Part shown: piece by piece, positions 1-11,617 of the stretch | How positions within the stretch are numbered: the stretch's first letter is position 1 | Layout: every line of letters starts with the position of its first letter | NCBI RefSeq assembly: GCF_023282985.1 | Contig: NZ_JAGQDC010000016.1 | Location: 62,001-126,000 of the forward strand | Length of the DNA stretch: 64,000 nt | Direction: 5' to 3' | Origin: Serratia silvae | GTDB taxonomy: Bacteria; Pseudomonadota; Gammaproteobacteria; Enterobacterales; Enterobacteriaceae | Translations under genes and position numbers: made by a program | Notes under the pieces: generated by a model | Databases searched by the model: none | Seen by the model: the letters and a program-made list of their open reading frames with translations, nothing else | Told to the model about the DNA's origin: nothing

Positions 1-4
1 TGCA

Positions 5-667
<663 letters not shown>

Positions 668-877
668 TTATTAAAATGATGTTGTTCTGATGTTACATAA
701 GGGTGTAATGTAACCGCCGGTTAACGCGATCGTGAAAAGCGCTGCACTATTTTCGATTAGTGTGCGCTATGCCCTTAATGCATAAGCTATTTACTTTAAA
801 ATGCTCGCAACATCGGCCATTTTATTGCGCCAGATCTAAAACCGACTGTTAAGAGGTTGTTTTTAAAGGCGTGATAA

Positions 878-1879
<1,002 letters not shown>

Positions 1880-1904
1880 TCCCTCAGTACGATGATGTTT
1901 TGAT

Positions 1905-1936
1905 AAGCCGCCGGGCCGAATCCGGCGGCTTTCTTA
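1905..1936 (+). terminator. Rho-independent terminator of mdh
   Basis: Ten-base inverted repeat AAGCCGCCGG (1905-1914) with CCGGCGGCTT (1922-1931), a 7-base loop, then TCTT. It lies just after mdh and just before the 3' end of the convergent Ner-like gene, so it may serve both directions. Confidence 0.85.
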
Positions 1937-1942
1937 TGTTTA

Positions 1943-2203
1943 TCATGATTTGATTCGACTTTTTCGATCTCGCAGATGATGTGTAAGCGGATCAAAATAC
2001 CTGCTCGGCCAGATCTCTGCCGGGTGCACGTTCAGTGCATCAGCAATCAACCACTCTCCCTTTGGCCAAGGACGTGACAGCGCGTTGGCCAACGTCGATG
2101 AACTTAGCCCTGCCCCCCGTGAAACCGCAGCCAGAGTGGTACCTCTCTTCTTCAAAGCCGCGATGACGTCTGCTGGATGCCAATCTGGGTCCCGTGAATT
2201 CAT
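1943..2203 (-). CDS. sfsB: Ner/Nlp-like helix-turn-helix regulator (SfsB family)
   Basis: Small DNA-binding protein (86 residues) of the family of phage Mu Ner and E. coli SfsB (Nlp). The pattern DWHPADVIAALKKRG, then the helix-turn-helix core LAAVSRGAGLSSSTLANAL (about 24-42), then ALNVHPAEIWPSRY, is characteristic. Start ATG 2203 follows AAGGAA. In E. coli sfsB lies beside ispB; here two MuA-like regulators sit between it and ispB. E. coli SfsB is reported to stimulate maltose genes; the role here is not shown. An 8+8-base inverted repeat lies about 30 bases upstream. Confidence 0.85.
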   Translation of the reverse strand: MNSRDPDWHPADVIAALKKRGTTLAAVSRGAGLSSSTLANALSRPWPKGEWLIADALNVHPAEIWPSRYFDPLTHHLRDRKSRIKS

Positions 2204-2234
2204 ATTTTCATTCCTTTTTTGATTAGAGAAAGTT

Positions 2235-2256
2235 CTGTTAGTGGTATAACTAACAG
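2235..2256. promoter_or_regulatory. Operator-like inverted repeat, site 1
   Basis: Perfect inverted repeat CTGTTAGT-6 bases-ACTAACAG between the divergent Ner-like gene and the first MuA-N-like gene. The central TATAAC could be a -10 element. A nearly identical site (18 of 22 bases) lies before the second MuA-N-like gene at 2851-2872, suggesting one regulator controls all three genes. Confidence 0.55.
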
Positions 2257-2379
2257 GTAAGTATTAATCGTTTGAACAACGTGACGCGTTTATTCAGAAA
2301 CTAGGATACCACCAAGTTTCCCAAAAATAACTTATGGTTTCTGAAAAAATTTGTATTGCCACACTATTGTCCCGAGATC

Positions 2380-2739
2380 ATGGCTATGAAAAACGAGTGG
2401 TTTGCTGCCAAGGAGCTGATAGGTATCGCTGGATTACCTTCCTCTACACAGGGAATCAACCTGATGGCCCGGCGCGAAAATTGGCTCAGCCGTCGCCGCA
2501 AAGGTGTGCAAGGCAAGGCGTTGGAATACCATTTTGACAGCTTGCCTACCGGCGTCAAAAACCTGCTGGTATTGCGGGAAGAGCCTGCGATCTATGAGGC
2601 CGGGCGTCAGGACCCGCTGGCGGTGTGGATCGAATACTATTACCACCTTTCAGAGAGTGAACGTGGCAAAGTAATGGCGTTTTTGATGCGCGAAGGTGTG
2701 GATAGCCTGCTGGCCTGGATTGCTGAAAAGAATAAATAG
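2380..2739 (+). CDS. MuA N-terminal-like winged-helix DNA-binding protein (copy 1)
   Basis: About 119 residues. The N-terminal part (EWFAAKELIGIAGLPSS, ARRENWLSRR, GVQGKALEYHFDSLP) follows the layout of the phage Mu transposase/repressor N-terminal domain, in which WxxxKE, GLP, GW/NW-R and GG-x-EY-SLP are conserved. No transposase catalytic domain follows; the C-terminal part (WIEYYYHLSESERGKVMAFLMREGVDSLLAWI) is helical and resembles that of the second copy. Role unknown; probably a domesticated transcription factor. The start may be ATG 2380 or 2386; the ribosome site is weak. Confidence 0.7.
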   Translation: MAMKNEWFAAKELIGIAGLPSSTQGINLMARRENWLSRRRKGVQGKALEYHFDSLPTGVKNLLVLREEPAIYEAGRQDPLAVWIEYYYHLSESERGKVMAFLMREGVDSLLAWIAEKNK

Positions 2740-2850
2740 TGAGCCATTTCTCAACTGACAAACGCTAGGCGTTGCCTCTTCGTTTCCCTTTCCCTTTTCG
2801 GTAAGAATTTTTTGAGTGTTTTGCCAAGCTTTTTGAGATCGGCAATGACC

Positions 2851-2872
2851 CTGTTAATGTTATAACTAACTT
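2851..2872. promoter_or_regulatory. Operator-like site 2 before the second MuA-N-like gene
   Basis: CTGTTAATGTTATAACTAAC matches site 1 (2235-2256) at 18 of 22 aligned bases and keeps the GTTA...TAAC arms around TATAAC. It lies 75-95 bases upstream of the start at 2947. Confidence 0.5.
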
Positions 2873-2946
2873 ATTAGCTTTAGTTGTTCATGCAACTGGA
2901 ACTGCCGATAAGTCAGTCAGGGCAATGCTGCTATCAAGGAGGGGGA

Positions 2947-3321
2947 ATGGACAAGGCGTGGTTTACCGCCGAAGAACTGAAAAATAAGGGAGAATTGGGT
3001 AGCTCCCCGCAAGGGATCAATAAGCGAGCACGTGAGAAAAACTGGCTATGGCAGCGGCGTTATGGCAAGCAGGGGGTGACTAAGGAGTATCATATTAGTA
3101 GCTTACCTCTCTCGACCCAAAACGAGTTGTATCCCCAGCAATATCCCCTTGCCGCAGAGGAACCGGCGGCTTATACCGTTTCCCATCATGACGATCCTAT
3201 CAAACGTTTGCAGGGTTATCTGGCAGGCATGAAGCCAGACGAATACGCGGTTCTACTGGGTTTTCTGGCGGAGAAGGGGGCTGCGGGGCTACTGGATCTC
3301 ATTAGCAAGGCAAATAGATAG
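2947..3321 (+). CDS. MuA N-terminal-like winged-helix DNA-binding protein (copy 2)
   Basis: 124 residues from ATG 2947, chosen because AAGGAGGGGG lies just upstream; an upstream TTG (2884) has no such site. The N-terminal domain (AWFTAEELKN, GSSPQGINKRAREKNWLWQRRYGKQG, KEYHISSLP) is a paralogue of the preceding gene and of the MuA/Mu repressor DNA-binding domain. The C-terminus (DEYAVLLGFLAEKGAAGLLDLI) mirrors copy 1. No recombinase domain is present. Function unknown, most likely a small transcriptional regulator. It is convergent with ispB. Confidence 0.72.
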   Translation: MDKAWFTAEELKNKGELGSSPQGINKRAREKNWLWQRRYGKQGVTKEYHISSLPLSTQNELYPQQYPLAAEEPAAYTVSHHDDPIKRLQGYLAGMKPDEYAVLLGFLAEKGAAGLLDLISKANR

Positions 3322-3365
3322 GCCCGCACCGCAGGCCTATTTGAATATTTAGAAACTTAAATTTC

Positions 3366-4337
3366 TTAAAATTCTCGTTGAACCGCCAGATGCGCTAATC
3401 CTTCCAGCGCGGTTCGATAAGCAGAGGCGGGTAAAATCTGCAATGCGGCGATCGCCTTATCCGCTTCTTCTTCTGCGCGCTGACGTGTATAGGTGAGTGA
3501 ACCACACTCCTGCATGGCAGCCAGAACCGGTTCAAGCAGATGGCGGCCATTCCCCTGTTCAATCGCGCCGCGGATCATCGCAGACTGCTCGGCATTGCCA
3601 TTATGCATAGCATGCAACAACGGCAGCGTCGGCTTCCCTTCGTTCAAGTCATCGCCAGTATTTTTACCCAGGGTCACGCCGTCTGCACTATAGTCCAGCA
3701 GATCGTCGATCAGCTGGAATGCCGTACCAAGATAGCGTCCATAATCTTGCAATGCCTGCTCTTCGGCCGGGTTAGCCTCGGAGAGAATAGCTGAGGACTG
3801 GGCTGCCGCCTCAAACAGACGAGCGGTTTTGCTGTAGATGACCCGCATATAGTTTTCTTCACTGATATCCGGATCGTTGACGTTCATCAACTGCAGCACT
3901 TCACCTTCGGCGATCACGTTGACCGCTTCGGACATCACTGCCAGTACGCGCAGCGATTCCAGGCTGGTCATCATCTGGAAAGCACGCGTATAAATGAAAT
4001 CACCCACCAACACGCTGGCAGCATTGCCAAATGCCGCGTTGGCGGTTGCCTTGCCACGGCGCATGTCGGACTCATCCACCACGTCATCATGCAACAGGGT
4101 GGCGGTATGGATGAACTCTATCAGGGCAGCGACGGCAATGTGTTTATCACCTTGATAGTGCAAGGCCCGTGCCGCCAGGACGGCTATCATCGGGCGAATG
4201 CGCTTACCGCCACCGCTGATAATGTAATAGCCAAGTTGATTGATGAGCGTGACATCGGAATTCAACTGTTCGAGAATTGTTGCGTTCACGGCCGCCATAT
4301 CTTGCGCGGTTAACTCAGTAATTTGTTCTAGGTTCAT
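3366..4337 (-). CDS. ispB: Octaprenyl diphosphate synthase
   Basis: Makes the C40 polyprenyl tail of ubiquinone and menaquinone from farnesyl diphosphate and isopentenyl diphosphate. 323 residues from ATG 4337, the usual family length. Both aspartate-rich motifs are present: DDVVDESDMRRG from Asp84 and DDLLDYSAD from Asp211. The GGGKRIRP motif (42-49) binds isopentenyl diphosphate. It is transcribed away from rplU, as in E. coli. The 269-base gap to rplU holds the two divergent promoters. Confidence 0.96.
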   Translation of the reverse strand: MNLEQITELTAQDMAAVNATILEQLNSDVTLINQLGYYIISGGGKRIRPMIAVLAARALHYQGDKHIAVAALIEFIHTATLLHDDVVDESDMRRGKATANAAFGNAASVLVGDFIYTRAFQMMTSLESLRVLAVMSEAVNVIAEGEVLQLMNVNDPDISEENYMRVIYSKTARLFEAAAQSSAILSEANPAEEQALQDYGRYLGTAFQLIDDLLDYSADGVTLGKNTGDDLNEGKPTLPLLHAMHNGNAEQSAMIRGAIEQGNGRHLLEPVLAAMQECGSLTYTRQRAEEEADKAIAALQILPASAYRTALEGLAHLAVQREF

Positions 4338-4531
4338 TGTATTTTTTTCAGCTGTGTTTCTGTTGACCGCGATGAGAACGCTGCTCACATCGGTACATGG
4401 CGGTAACTGTCCTGTTGATTGTACTTGAAAATCGGCCCAGATAAACGTTGTGAGAGAAACTGTGTTTTTTTTCTTCTTTTTTCACCTTCTGGCCCTAATC
4501 TGCTCTTGTCATATGCAGGATTATTGCGTAG

Positions 4532-4918
<387 letters not shown>

Positions 4919-4923
4919 GTTAG

Positions 4924-5193
<270 letters not shown>

Positions 5194-5219
5194 TTTTCGA
5201 GCCTTACGAAATAGATGTT

Positions 5220-5250
5220 AAGCCCCGCAATTCGTTGCGGGGCTTTTTAC
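5220..5250 (+). terminator. Rho-independent terminator after rpmA
   Basis: Stem AAGCCCCGCAA/TTGCGGGGCTT with a short loop, followed by TTT. It separates rplU-rpmA from yhbE-obgE, although read-through is possible. Confidence 0.9.
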
Positions 5251-5299
5251 ATTTATAGATTGCTTGTGCTTAGCCGCACAACGCACAGACAGTGAGAAG

Positions 5300-6271
5300 A
5301 TGGAAAAAAAACAGCAGGCTGGCGTTGGTATTTTTCTGGCGGTCACCACAGCGGTTTGCTGGGGCGCGTTGCCTATCGCAATGAAAGAAGTGCTGGAAGT
5401 GATGGAGCCGTTTACCATCGTCTGGTATCGCTTTACGATTGCCGCTATCGGCCTGGGGATGATCCTGGCGGTGCGCGGGCGTTTACCTCCGCTGAAAATG
5501 TTCCGTCAACCCCGCTGGTTGCTGTTGCTGGTGATCGCCACTGCCGGGTTGTTAGGCAACTTTGTCTTCTTCAGCTCCTCGCTGCAATATTTGAGTCCGA
5601 CAGCCTCGCAGGTTATCGGCCAACTCTCGCCGGTGGGCATGATGTTCGCCAGCATATTGATCCTGAAAGAAAGGATGCGTATCACTCAGGTGATTGGCGC
5701 TCTGATGCTGATCTGCGGGCTGATGCTGTTTTTCAACGTCAGCCTGATCGAGATCTTCACTCAGTTCACAGACTACACGCTCGGTGTATTGTTGGGCGTG
5801 TGTGCGGCCATGGTTTGGGTGACCTATGGCGTGGCGCAGAAAGTATTATTGCGTCGATTGGCCTCACCGCAGATCCTGGTATTGTTGTACACTTTATGTG
5901 CGATCGCGTTATTCCCGCTTGCAATGCCAGCGGTGATTTTCCAGCTTAGCGGTTGGCAATTGGCCTGTCTGTTGTTCTGTGGTGCTAACACGCTGATTGG
6001 TTATGGTGCGCTGGCGGAAGCGATGGCGCGCTGGCAGGCGGCTCAGGTGAGTGCGTTAATCACGCTGACTCCTCTGTTTACCCTGCTATTTTCAGATTTA
6101 TTGGCGCTGGCCTGGCCACAGGTATTTACCGCCCCGGCATTGAATGTCGTCGGCTATGTAGGTGCTTTTGTGGTGGTTGCAGGCGCCATGTTTTCCGCAA
6201 TTGGTCACCGTTGGTGGCCGCGACGGGCAGAAACCAACCTGGTTGCTTCTTTGAAGCCGCCCGGTGAATGA
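5300..6271 (+). CDS. yhbE: EamA/DMT-family inner-membrane transporter YhbE
   Basis: 323-residue membrane protein with two EamA repeats, each of about five transmembrane helices (roughly 8-140 and 150-295). Family members export metabolites or amino acids; the substrate of YhbE is not established. Start ATG 5300 (MEKKQQAGVGIF) gives the length of the E. coli orthologue; a longer in-frame start at 5264 has no support. Located between rpmA and obgE as in other enterobacteria, 16 bases before obgE. Confidence 0.9.
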   Translation: MEKKQQAGVGIFLAVTTAVCWGALPIAMKEVLEVMEPFTIVWYRFTIAAIGLGMILAVRGRLPPLKMFRQPRWLLLLVIATAGLLGNFVFFSSSLQYLSPTASQVIGQLSPVGMMFASILILKERMRITQVIGALMLICGLMLFFNVSLIEIFTQFTDYTLGVLLGVCAAMVWVTYGVAQKVLLRRLASPQILVLLYTLCAIALFPLAMPAVIFQLSGWQLACLLFCGANTLIGYGALAEAMARWQAAQVSALITLTPLFTLLFSDLLALAWPQVFTAPALNVVGYVGAFVVVAGAMFSAIGHRWWPRRAETNLVASLKPPGE

Positions 6272-6287
6272 GTTACGGAGACGGTAA

Positions 6288-7460
<1,173 letters not shown>

Positions 7461-7479
7461 TTCTGCGTAATAAAGTAAC

Positions 7480-7502
7480 GGCTCGGTTCGATGAACCGGG
7501 CC
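7480..7502 (+). terminator. Hairpin after obgE
   Basis: Stem GGCTCGGTTC (7480-7489) with GAACCGGGCC (7493-7502). There is no good T-run, so it may be a weak terminator or 3'-end stabiliser. It lies between convergent obgE and basS. Confidence 0.5.
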
Positions 7503-7504
7503 CT

Positions 7505-7547
7505 TACCCGTCGTCTTTCAAGCTGCAGCTTGAAATCCATAGGGTAA
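7505..7547. repeat. Short ERIC-derived repeat (ends only)
   Basis: TACCCGTCGTCTTTCAAGCT at one end and CTTGAAATCCATAGGGTA at the other match the two ends of the full ERIC element at 42527-42655, with the whole core missing. It forms a small palindrome around CTGCAG. Internally deleted ERICs are known in Enterobacterales. Confidence 0.75.
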
Positions 7548-7552
7548 ATATT

Positions 7553-8617
7553 TTATAGAGTCAAAATATTATCGGGTAACCAGCACAGTGCATCCAAGCC
7601 GTTGGCATCGGTACGGTTTTCCAGGCGTAGATAGCCACGGTGCAACTGAACGATACGGATCACGATATTCAATCCCAGCCCGCTGCCGCCATAACGCTGA
7701 TCCATCCGGCGGAAGGCCTGAGTCAACTCTCCCGCCATCTCTTGTTTGATACCCGGCCCCTCGTCGAGCACCTGTAAGCGTTGCCCATTATTCTCTGAGG
7801 TGAGCTGAACACGAATGACGCTCTTCTCGGGGCCATAGCGGTGCGCATTTTCAACCAGATTACGCAGCATCAGGCGTAGCAATACCGGATCGCCGTGGGT
7901 CGGGGCACTGCCTGGCAGTTGCCAGACAATCTTTTGCCCGCGCAGAGCGGCTAGCTCCTTCAACTCCTCCTGCAATGGCTCGATAACGTTGGTCACCCAG
8001 TCAAACTGTTGGTAATGGCCACTGGCGAAATCCTGCCCGGTGCGCGACAGCATCAGCAATTGCTCAACCACGTGCATCAGTTGGTCAATGCGGGCGATCA
8101 ACTGTTTACTGCCCGTAATTCCCTGTTGCTCCATCAGTTCCAGATGTAGCCGGATCCCCGCCAGCGGTGTGCGTAATTCGTGGGCAGCATCGGCAGTGAA
8201 CAGACGCTCTTGCTGGATGGTATGGTCAAGGCGTGAAAATAGCTGATTCAATGCCTTGGTGACCGCTACCATCTCCAGACTGTCGTTGGATACCGGCAAA
8301 GGCGTCAGATTATCTGCCGAACGTTTCTCCAGCTTTTCCTGCAGTTGATTCAGCGGCCGGATAATCCAACTGATGGCCCAGAAGGAGACCAACAGGGTCA
8401 CCACCATCATGATCAGCGAAGGGGCAAGCAGTGAAGCGATCGCTTCGGCAATCTCGGTATCGACCCGCTCGTTGCGGACTTTGGCCGACAGGGTTTCATC
8501 CACCAGGAAACTGATCTGCTCCTGGCTTTCATGCCATAGCCAAAACGCGCTGATAAGCTGAGTGACCAGCAGGATCAGGGCCAACATCAGCAGCAAACGA
8601 CGGCGCATGCTGATCAA
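7553..8617 (-). CDS. basS: Sensor histidine kinase PmrB/BasS
   Basis: Membrane sensor kinase of the PmrAB system, which governs lipid A modification and cationic peptide resistance in related bacteria. Two transmembrane helices (about 7-27 and 65-86) flank a short periplasmic loop starting WHESQEQ, which keeps the ExxE pattern used for Fe(III) sensing in Salmonella. HAMP follows; then the phospho-acceptor HELRTPLAG (His146 counted from the TTG start) and ATPase boxes NLVENAHRYG, DEGPGI and GGSGLGLNI. The start is TTG 8617, overlapping the basR stop (TTGA), or ATG 8608, three codons later. Confidence 0.92.
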   Translation of the reverse strand: MISMRRRLLLMLALILLVTQLISAFWLWHESQEQISFLVDETLSAKVRNERVDTEIAEAIASLLAPSLIMMVVTLLVSFWAISWIIRPLNQLQEKLEKRSADNLTPLPVSNDSLEMVAVTKALNQLFSRLDHTIQQERLFTADAAHELRTPLAGIRLHLELMEQQGITGSKQLIARIDQLMHVVEQLLMLSRTGQDFASGHYQQFDWVTNVIEPLQEELKELAALRGQKIVWQLPGSAPTHGDPVLLRLMLRNLVENAHRYGPEKSVIRVQLTSENNGQRLQVLDEGPGIKQEMAGELTQAFRRMDQRYGGSGLGLNIVIRIVQLHRGYLRLENRTDANGLDALCWLPDNILTL

Positions 8618-9276
8618 GATGCGGACTCCAGACGGTAACCAATGCCACGTACGGTGCGGATACGATCTTTGCCCAATTTACGGCGCAAATTGTGCATATG
8701 CACTTCGAGGGTATTCGAACCCAGATCGTCGTTCCAGGTATAGAGATCCTGTTGCAACAGCTCGCGGTTGACGGTTTGCCCGGCCCGCATCATCAGACGC
8801 GACAGAATGGCAAACTCTTTCGGCGTAACGTCTATCGCTTGCTGTTGCAGAAACACCTGCTGACTGGACAGGTTGAGCGTCAGATCGTCCTGTTGCAGTA
8901 GGTTATCGCTGTGGCCCTGATAGCGGCGGATGAGTGCCCGCACCCGGGCTTGCAGCTCAATCAGCGCAAAGGGTTTGACCAGATAGTCATCGGCACCGGC
9001 ATCCAGCCCATCGACACGGTCTTGCAACGCGTCGCGTGCGGTGAGGATCAACACTGGGATGCTGATCTGTTGACGACGCCACTGCCGCAGCAGGGTGGCA
9101 CCGTCAACATCTGGCAAGCCGAGGTCGAGGATCACCATACTGTATTGGCTGGTGACTATCAGGCTATTGGCCTGCGCGGCGTTGGCTGCACAATCACAGG
9201 CGTAGCCTTCGTTGGACATTGCCAACGCCACGCCTTGCTGCAATAACTCATCGTCCTCAACAATCAGTAGCTTCAT
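8614..9276 (-). CDS. basR: Response regulator PmrA/BasR
   Basis: OmpR-family response regulator, 220 residues from ATG 9276. The receiver domain (1-115) has acidic pocket EDD (7-9), phospho-acceptor Asp51 (ILDLGLPDVDG) and Lys101 (LVKPF). A winged-helix DNA-binding domain follows (TPKEFAIL, EVHMHNLRRKLG, IRTVRGIGYRL). It begins 11 bases after dacB and overlaps basS, so dacB-basR-basS form one transcript. E. coli has basRS next to eptA; next to dacB is the Yersinia/Serratia arrangement. The likely trigger is iron or aluminium or low pH, by family. Confidence 0.93.
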   Translation of the reverse strand: MKLLIVEDDELLQQGVALAMSNEGYACDCAANAAQANSLIVTSQYSMVILDLGLPDVDGATLLRQWRRQQISIPVLILTARDALQDRVDGLDAGADDYLVKPFALIELQARVRALIRRYQGHSDNLLQQDDLTLNLSSQQVFLQQQAIDVTPKEFAILSRLMMRAGQTVNRELLQQDLYTWNDDLGSNTLEVHMHNLRRKLGKDRIRTVRGIGYRLESAS

Positions 9277-9287
9277 GCCCTTGGGCC

Positions 9288-10721
9288 TCAATTGTTCTGA
9301 TAGATATCCCGATACAACCGGCTTTCGAAACGCACCAGCGGCGCTCGGCGCTGTTTCTGATCTTCTGGCGGCACTGCGTAACCTGATAGATATTGCACAA
9401 AGGCAAGGCGCTGACCACTGGCAGTGGTGATAAAGCCAGCCAGATTATAGACCCCTTGCAGCGCTCCGGTTTTGGCAGAAACCTTACCGTCGACCCCGGC
9501 TTCGTGCAGTCCACCGCGATAGCGCAGCGTGCCATCATAACCGGACAGCGGCAGCATCGAGATAAAGTTTAGCTCGCTGTCGTGTTGAGCAATGTATTGC
9601 AACGCCTGCATCATGGTGGCGGGTGCCAGCAGGTTGTGGCGCGACAGGCCAGAGCCGTCCACCACGATGCTGTTACCCAGATCTACCCCGGCTTTCTGGC
9701 GTAGAACCTGGCGTACTGCATCTGCCCCTGCACGCCAAGTGCCCGGTACGCCGAAGCGTTCATGGCCAATGGTGCGAAAGACGGTATCGGCAATCATGTT
9801 GTCCGACTTCTTCAGCATGATTTTCAGTAGGTCATGCAGCGGTGCAGACTGCGTCTGAGCGATCACCGTTCCCGTCATGCCTGGCTGGGTTTGGCGCTTC
9901 AAATGGCCGTTAATCTGGATCCCCGACTTGACCAGCTCATCTTTCAGGATGGCACCGGCATAGCTGGCTCCATCTTGAATGGCGAATGCCAACGGTAGTG
10001 GTTCACTGCGTTGGGTCAGGCATCCGGTCAGCGTAAAGCGGTTCAATTCGCCCGGCACCACATCCAGTTCACAATATTGTGCATCCGCAGAGCCTTTCGC
10101 CAGCGTTCTTACCTGGCTGAACATATTGACCGGGTAGAATGAAGCCACGCGAATAAACGCCATCTCACCGGGGTTAGGGGCGCTGTAAAGAGAAACCGAG
10201 AAACAGTTGCGATCGACAATCGCCGCTGCTGGCGGGGCGCTGAAACATTGGGTCATATCGTTCCAGGGCCAGCCGGGTGCTTTGTCATGGCTGGCAAACA
10301 CCGAGGTATCGACCAGCACATCGCCGCTGATTTCGCGAACTCCCTGTTTTTTCAGTTCCGCCACCATATTGCGCAGATTTTGCCGCTTGAAGGTGGGATC
10401 TCCGCTGAAACGGGCGATAAGGTTGCCACGCAACACGCCATCCTTGATGTCGCCCTGACTTTCCAGTGTCGTGGTGAAGCGATAATCCGGCCCGAGCTGC
10501 AACAAAGCCGCCAGCGCGGTGAGCACCTTCTGGGTGCTGGCCGGGAGTGCCATTTGCTGTGAGTGATAATCGATGGTTGGCGTGGTTGCGCCAATCTTCT
10601 GAACTATCAGGGCCAGGTTCGCCCCATCAGGCAAATATTGTGTGTAATCTTCAACCGGGGCCGCATGGGCATTAACAGCAAATGCGCAGGCCAATACACT
10701 GACAATTCGTGAAAAACGCAT
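9288..10721 (-). CDS. dacB: D-alanyl-D-alanine carboxypeptidase/endopeptidase (PBP4)
   Basis: Periplasmic class C low-mass penicillin-binding protein that trims pentapeptides and cleaves D-Ala-mDAP crosslinks. 477 residues with a signal peptide ending ...AVNAHA-AP near residue 20. The serine-protease-like motifs are Ser62-TQK (SxxK), SDN about residue 310 and KTG about 420; a large insert between the first two is typical of PBP4. Start ATG 10721. It leads the dacB-basR-basS operon. Divergent from greA across 304 bases that contain their promoters and no other gene. Confidence 0.95.
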   Translation of the reverse strand: MRFSRIVSVLACAFAVNAHAAPVEDYTQYLPDGANLALIVQKIGATTPTIDYHSQQMALPASTQKVLTALAALLQLGPDYRFTTTLESQGDIKDGVLRGNLIARFSGDPTFKRQNLRNMVAELKKQGVREISGDVLVDTSVFASHDKAPGWPWNDMTQCFSAPPAAAIVDRNCFSVSLYSAPNPGEMAFIRVASFYPVNMFSQVRTLAKGSADAQYCELDVVPGELNRFTLTGCLTQRSEPLPLAFAIQDGASYAGAILKDELVKSGIQINGHLKRQTQPGMTGTVIAQTQSAPLHDLLKIMLKKSDNMIADTVFRTIGHERFGVPGTWRAGADAVRQVLRQKAGVDLGNSIVVDGSGLSRHNLLAPATMMQALQYIAQHDSELNFISMLPLSGYDGTLRYRGGLHEAGVDGKVSAKTGALQGVYNLAGFITTASGQRLAFVQYLSGYAVPPEDQKQRRAPLVRFESRLYRDIYQNN

Positions 10722-11025
10722 AATCTCGGGGTAACAGCTGGATAACGTGCTGTCATACTACGGTGCATCAAGGGATAAAGTAAACGATGACCCTTAAGGA
10801 ACTCTAGGCTAAAATGCGTATCAAAATGCAAAATCGACGCTGGCTTGGAGCAAATCTCCGAGCTCGGTTTCTTTTGTTTATCGCCTGGAGACGGAAGGCG
10901 CAATGCCTGCCGTAATTTCATACGAACACGTCAGGATGACGCTAATGCCCTATGGATGTTGAGCCGCAGTTAGCTTGAAAGACCACGGGTATATTTGAAC
11001 AGGATAGATTTAGAGGTATTTAACG
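10722..11025. promoter_or_regulatory. dacB/greA divergent control region and greA leader
   Basis: 304 bases without a coding gene. In E. coli the greA leader yields the small RNA GraL by early termination; the segment 10850-10880 here (CCGAGCTCGG followed by TTTCTTTTG) is a possible but weak equivalent. No clear operator was recognised. Confidence 0.35.
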
Positions 11026-11502
11026 ATGAAACAGATCCCGATGACCTTGTTTGGCGCAGAACAGCTGCGTGAAGAACTAGAATACTTGAAAGGTGTGCGT
11101 CGCCCGAAAATCATTGCCGATATCGCCACCGCACGCGAACACGGTGACTTGAAAGAAAACGCCGAGTATCATGCCGCTCGTGAACAGCAGGGTTTCTGTG
11201 AAGGACGTATCCAGGAAATCGAGGCTAAGCTGTCCAATGCGCAGGTGATTGACATCACCAAAATGCCTCAGACTGGCCGCGTGATTTTTGGTGCTACCGT
11301 CTCGGTGATGAATCTTGATACTGAAGATCAGGTGACTTACCGCATCGTGGGTGATGATGAAGCCGATTTTAAGAAAAATCTCATTTCCGTCAACTCACCG
11401 ATGGCTCGCGGCCTGATCGGCAAAGAGCAGGATGATGTTGTTGTCATCAAAACCCCCGGTGGCGATGTAGAATACGAAATTCTGAAAGTGGAATATCTTT
11501 AA
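11026..11502 (+). CDS. greA: Transcription elongation factor GreA
   Basis: Rescues backtracked RNA polymerase by stimulating cleavage of the nascent 3' end. 158 residues. The N-terminal coiled coil (about 1-75) carries the conserved acidic tip [15 protein letters not shown] (Asp and Glu near 41-44). The C-terminal FKBP-like domain has [14 protein letters not shown] and the usual ...[10 protein letters not shown] end. A terminator follows 50 bases downstream. Confidence 0.98.
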   Translation: MKQIPMTLFGAEQLREELEYLKGVRRPKIIADIATAREHGDLKENAEYHAAREQQGFCEGRIQEIEAKLSNAQVIDITKMPQTGRVIFGATVSVMNLDTEDQVTYRIVGDDEADFKKNLISVNSPMARGLIGKEQDDVVVIKTPGGDVEYEILKVEYL

Positions 11503-11550
11503 TTTCACCCGGGTTGGTTAAAAGTTCGGCAGGGTTTTGTAAAGAAAGGA

Positions 11551-11574
11551 AAAAGGCCGCAAGCGGCCTTTTAT
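11551..11574 (+). terminator. Rho-independent terminator of greA
   Basis: Stem AAAGGCC/GGCCTTT closing a GCAAGC loop, followed by TAT. Lies between convergent greA and yhbY and could act on both. Confidence 0.85.
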
Positions 11575-11617
11575 CTGAACCCGGCGCATGGCACCGTTTC
11601 GGTACACAGAGAGCGGA

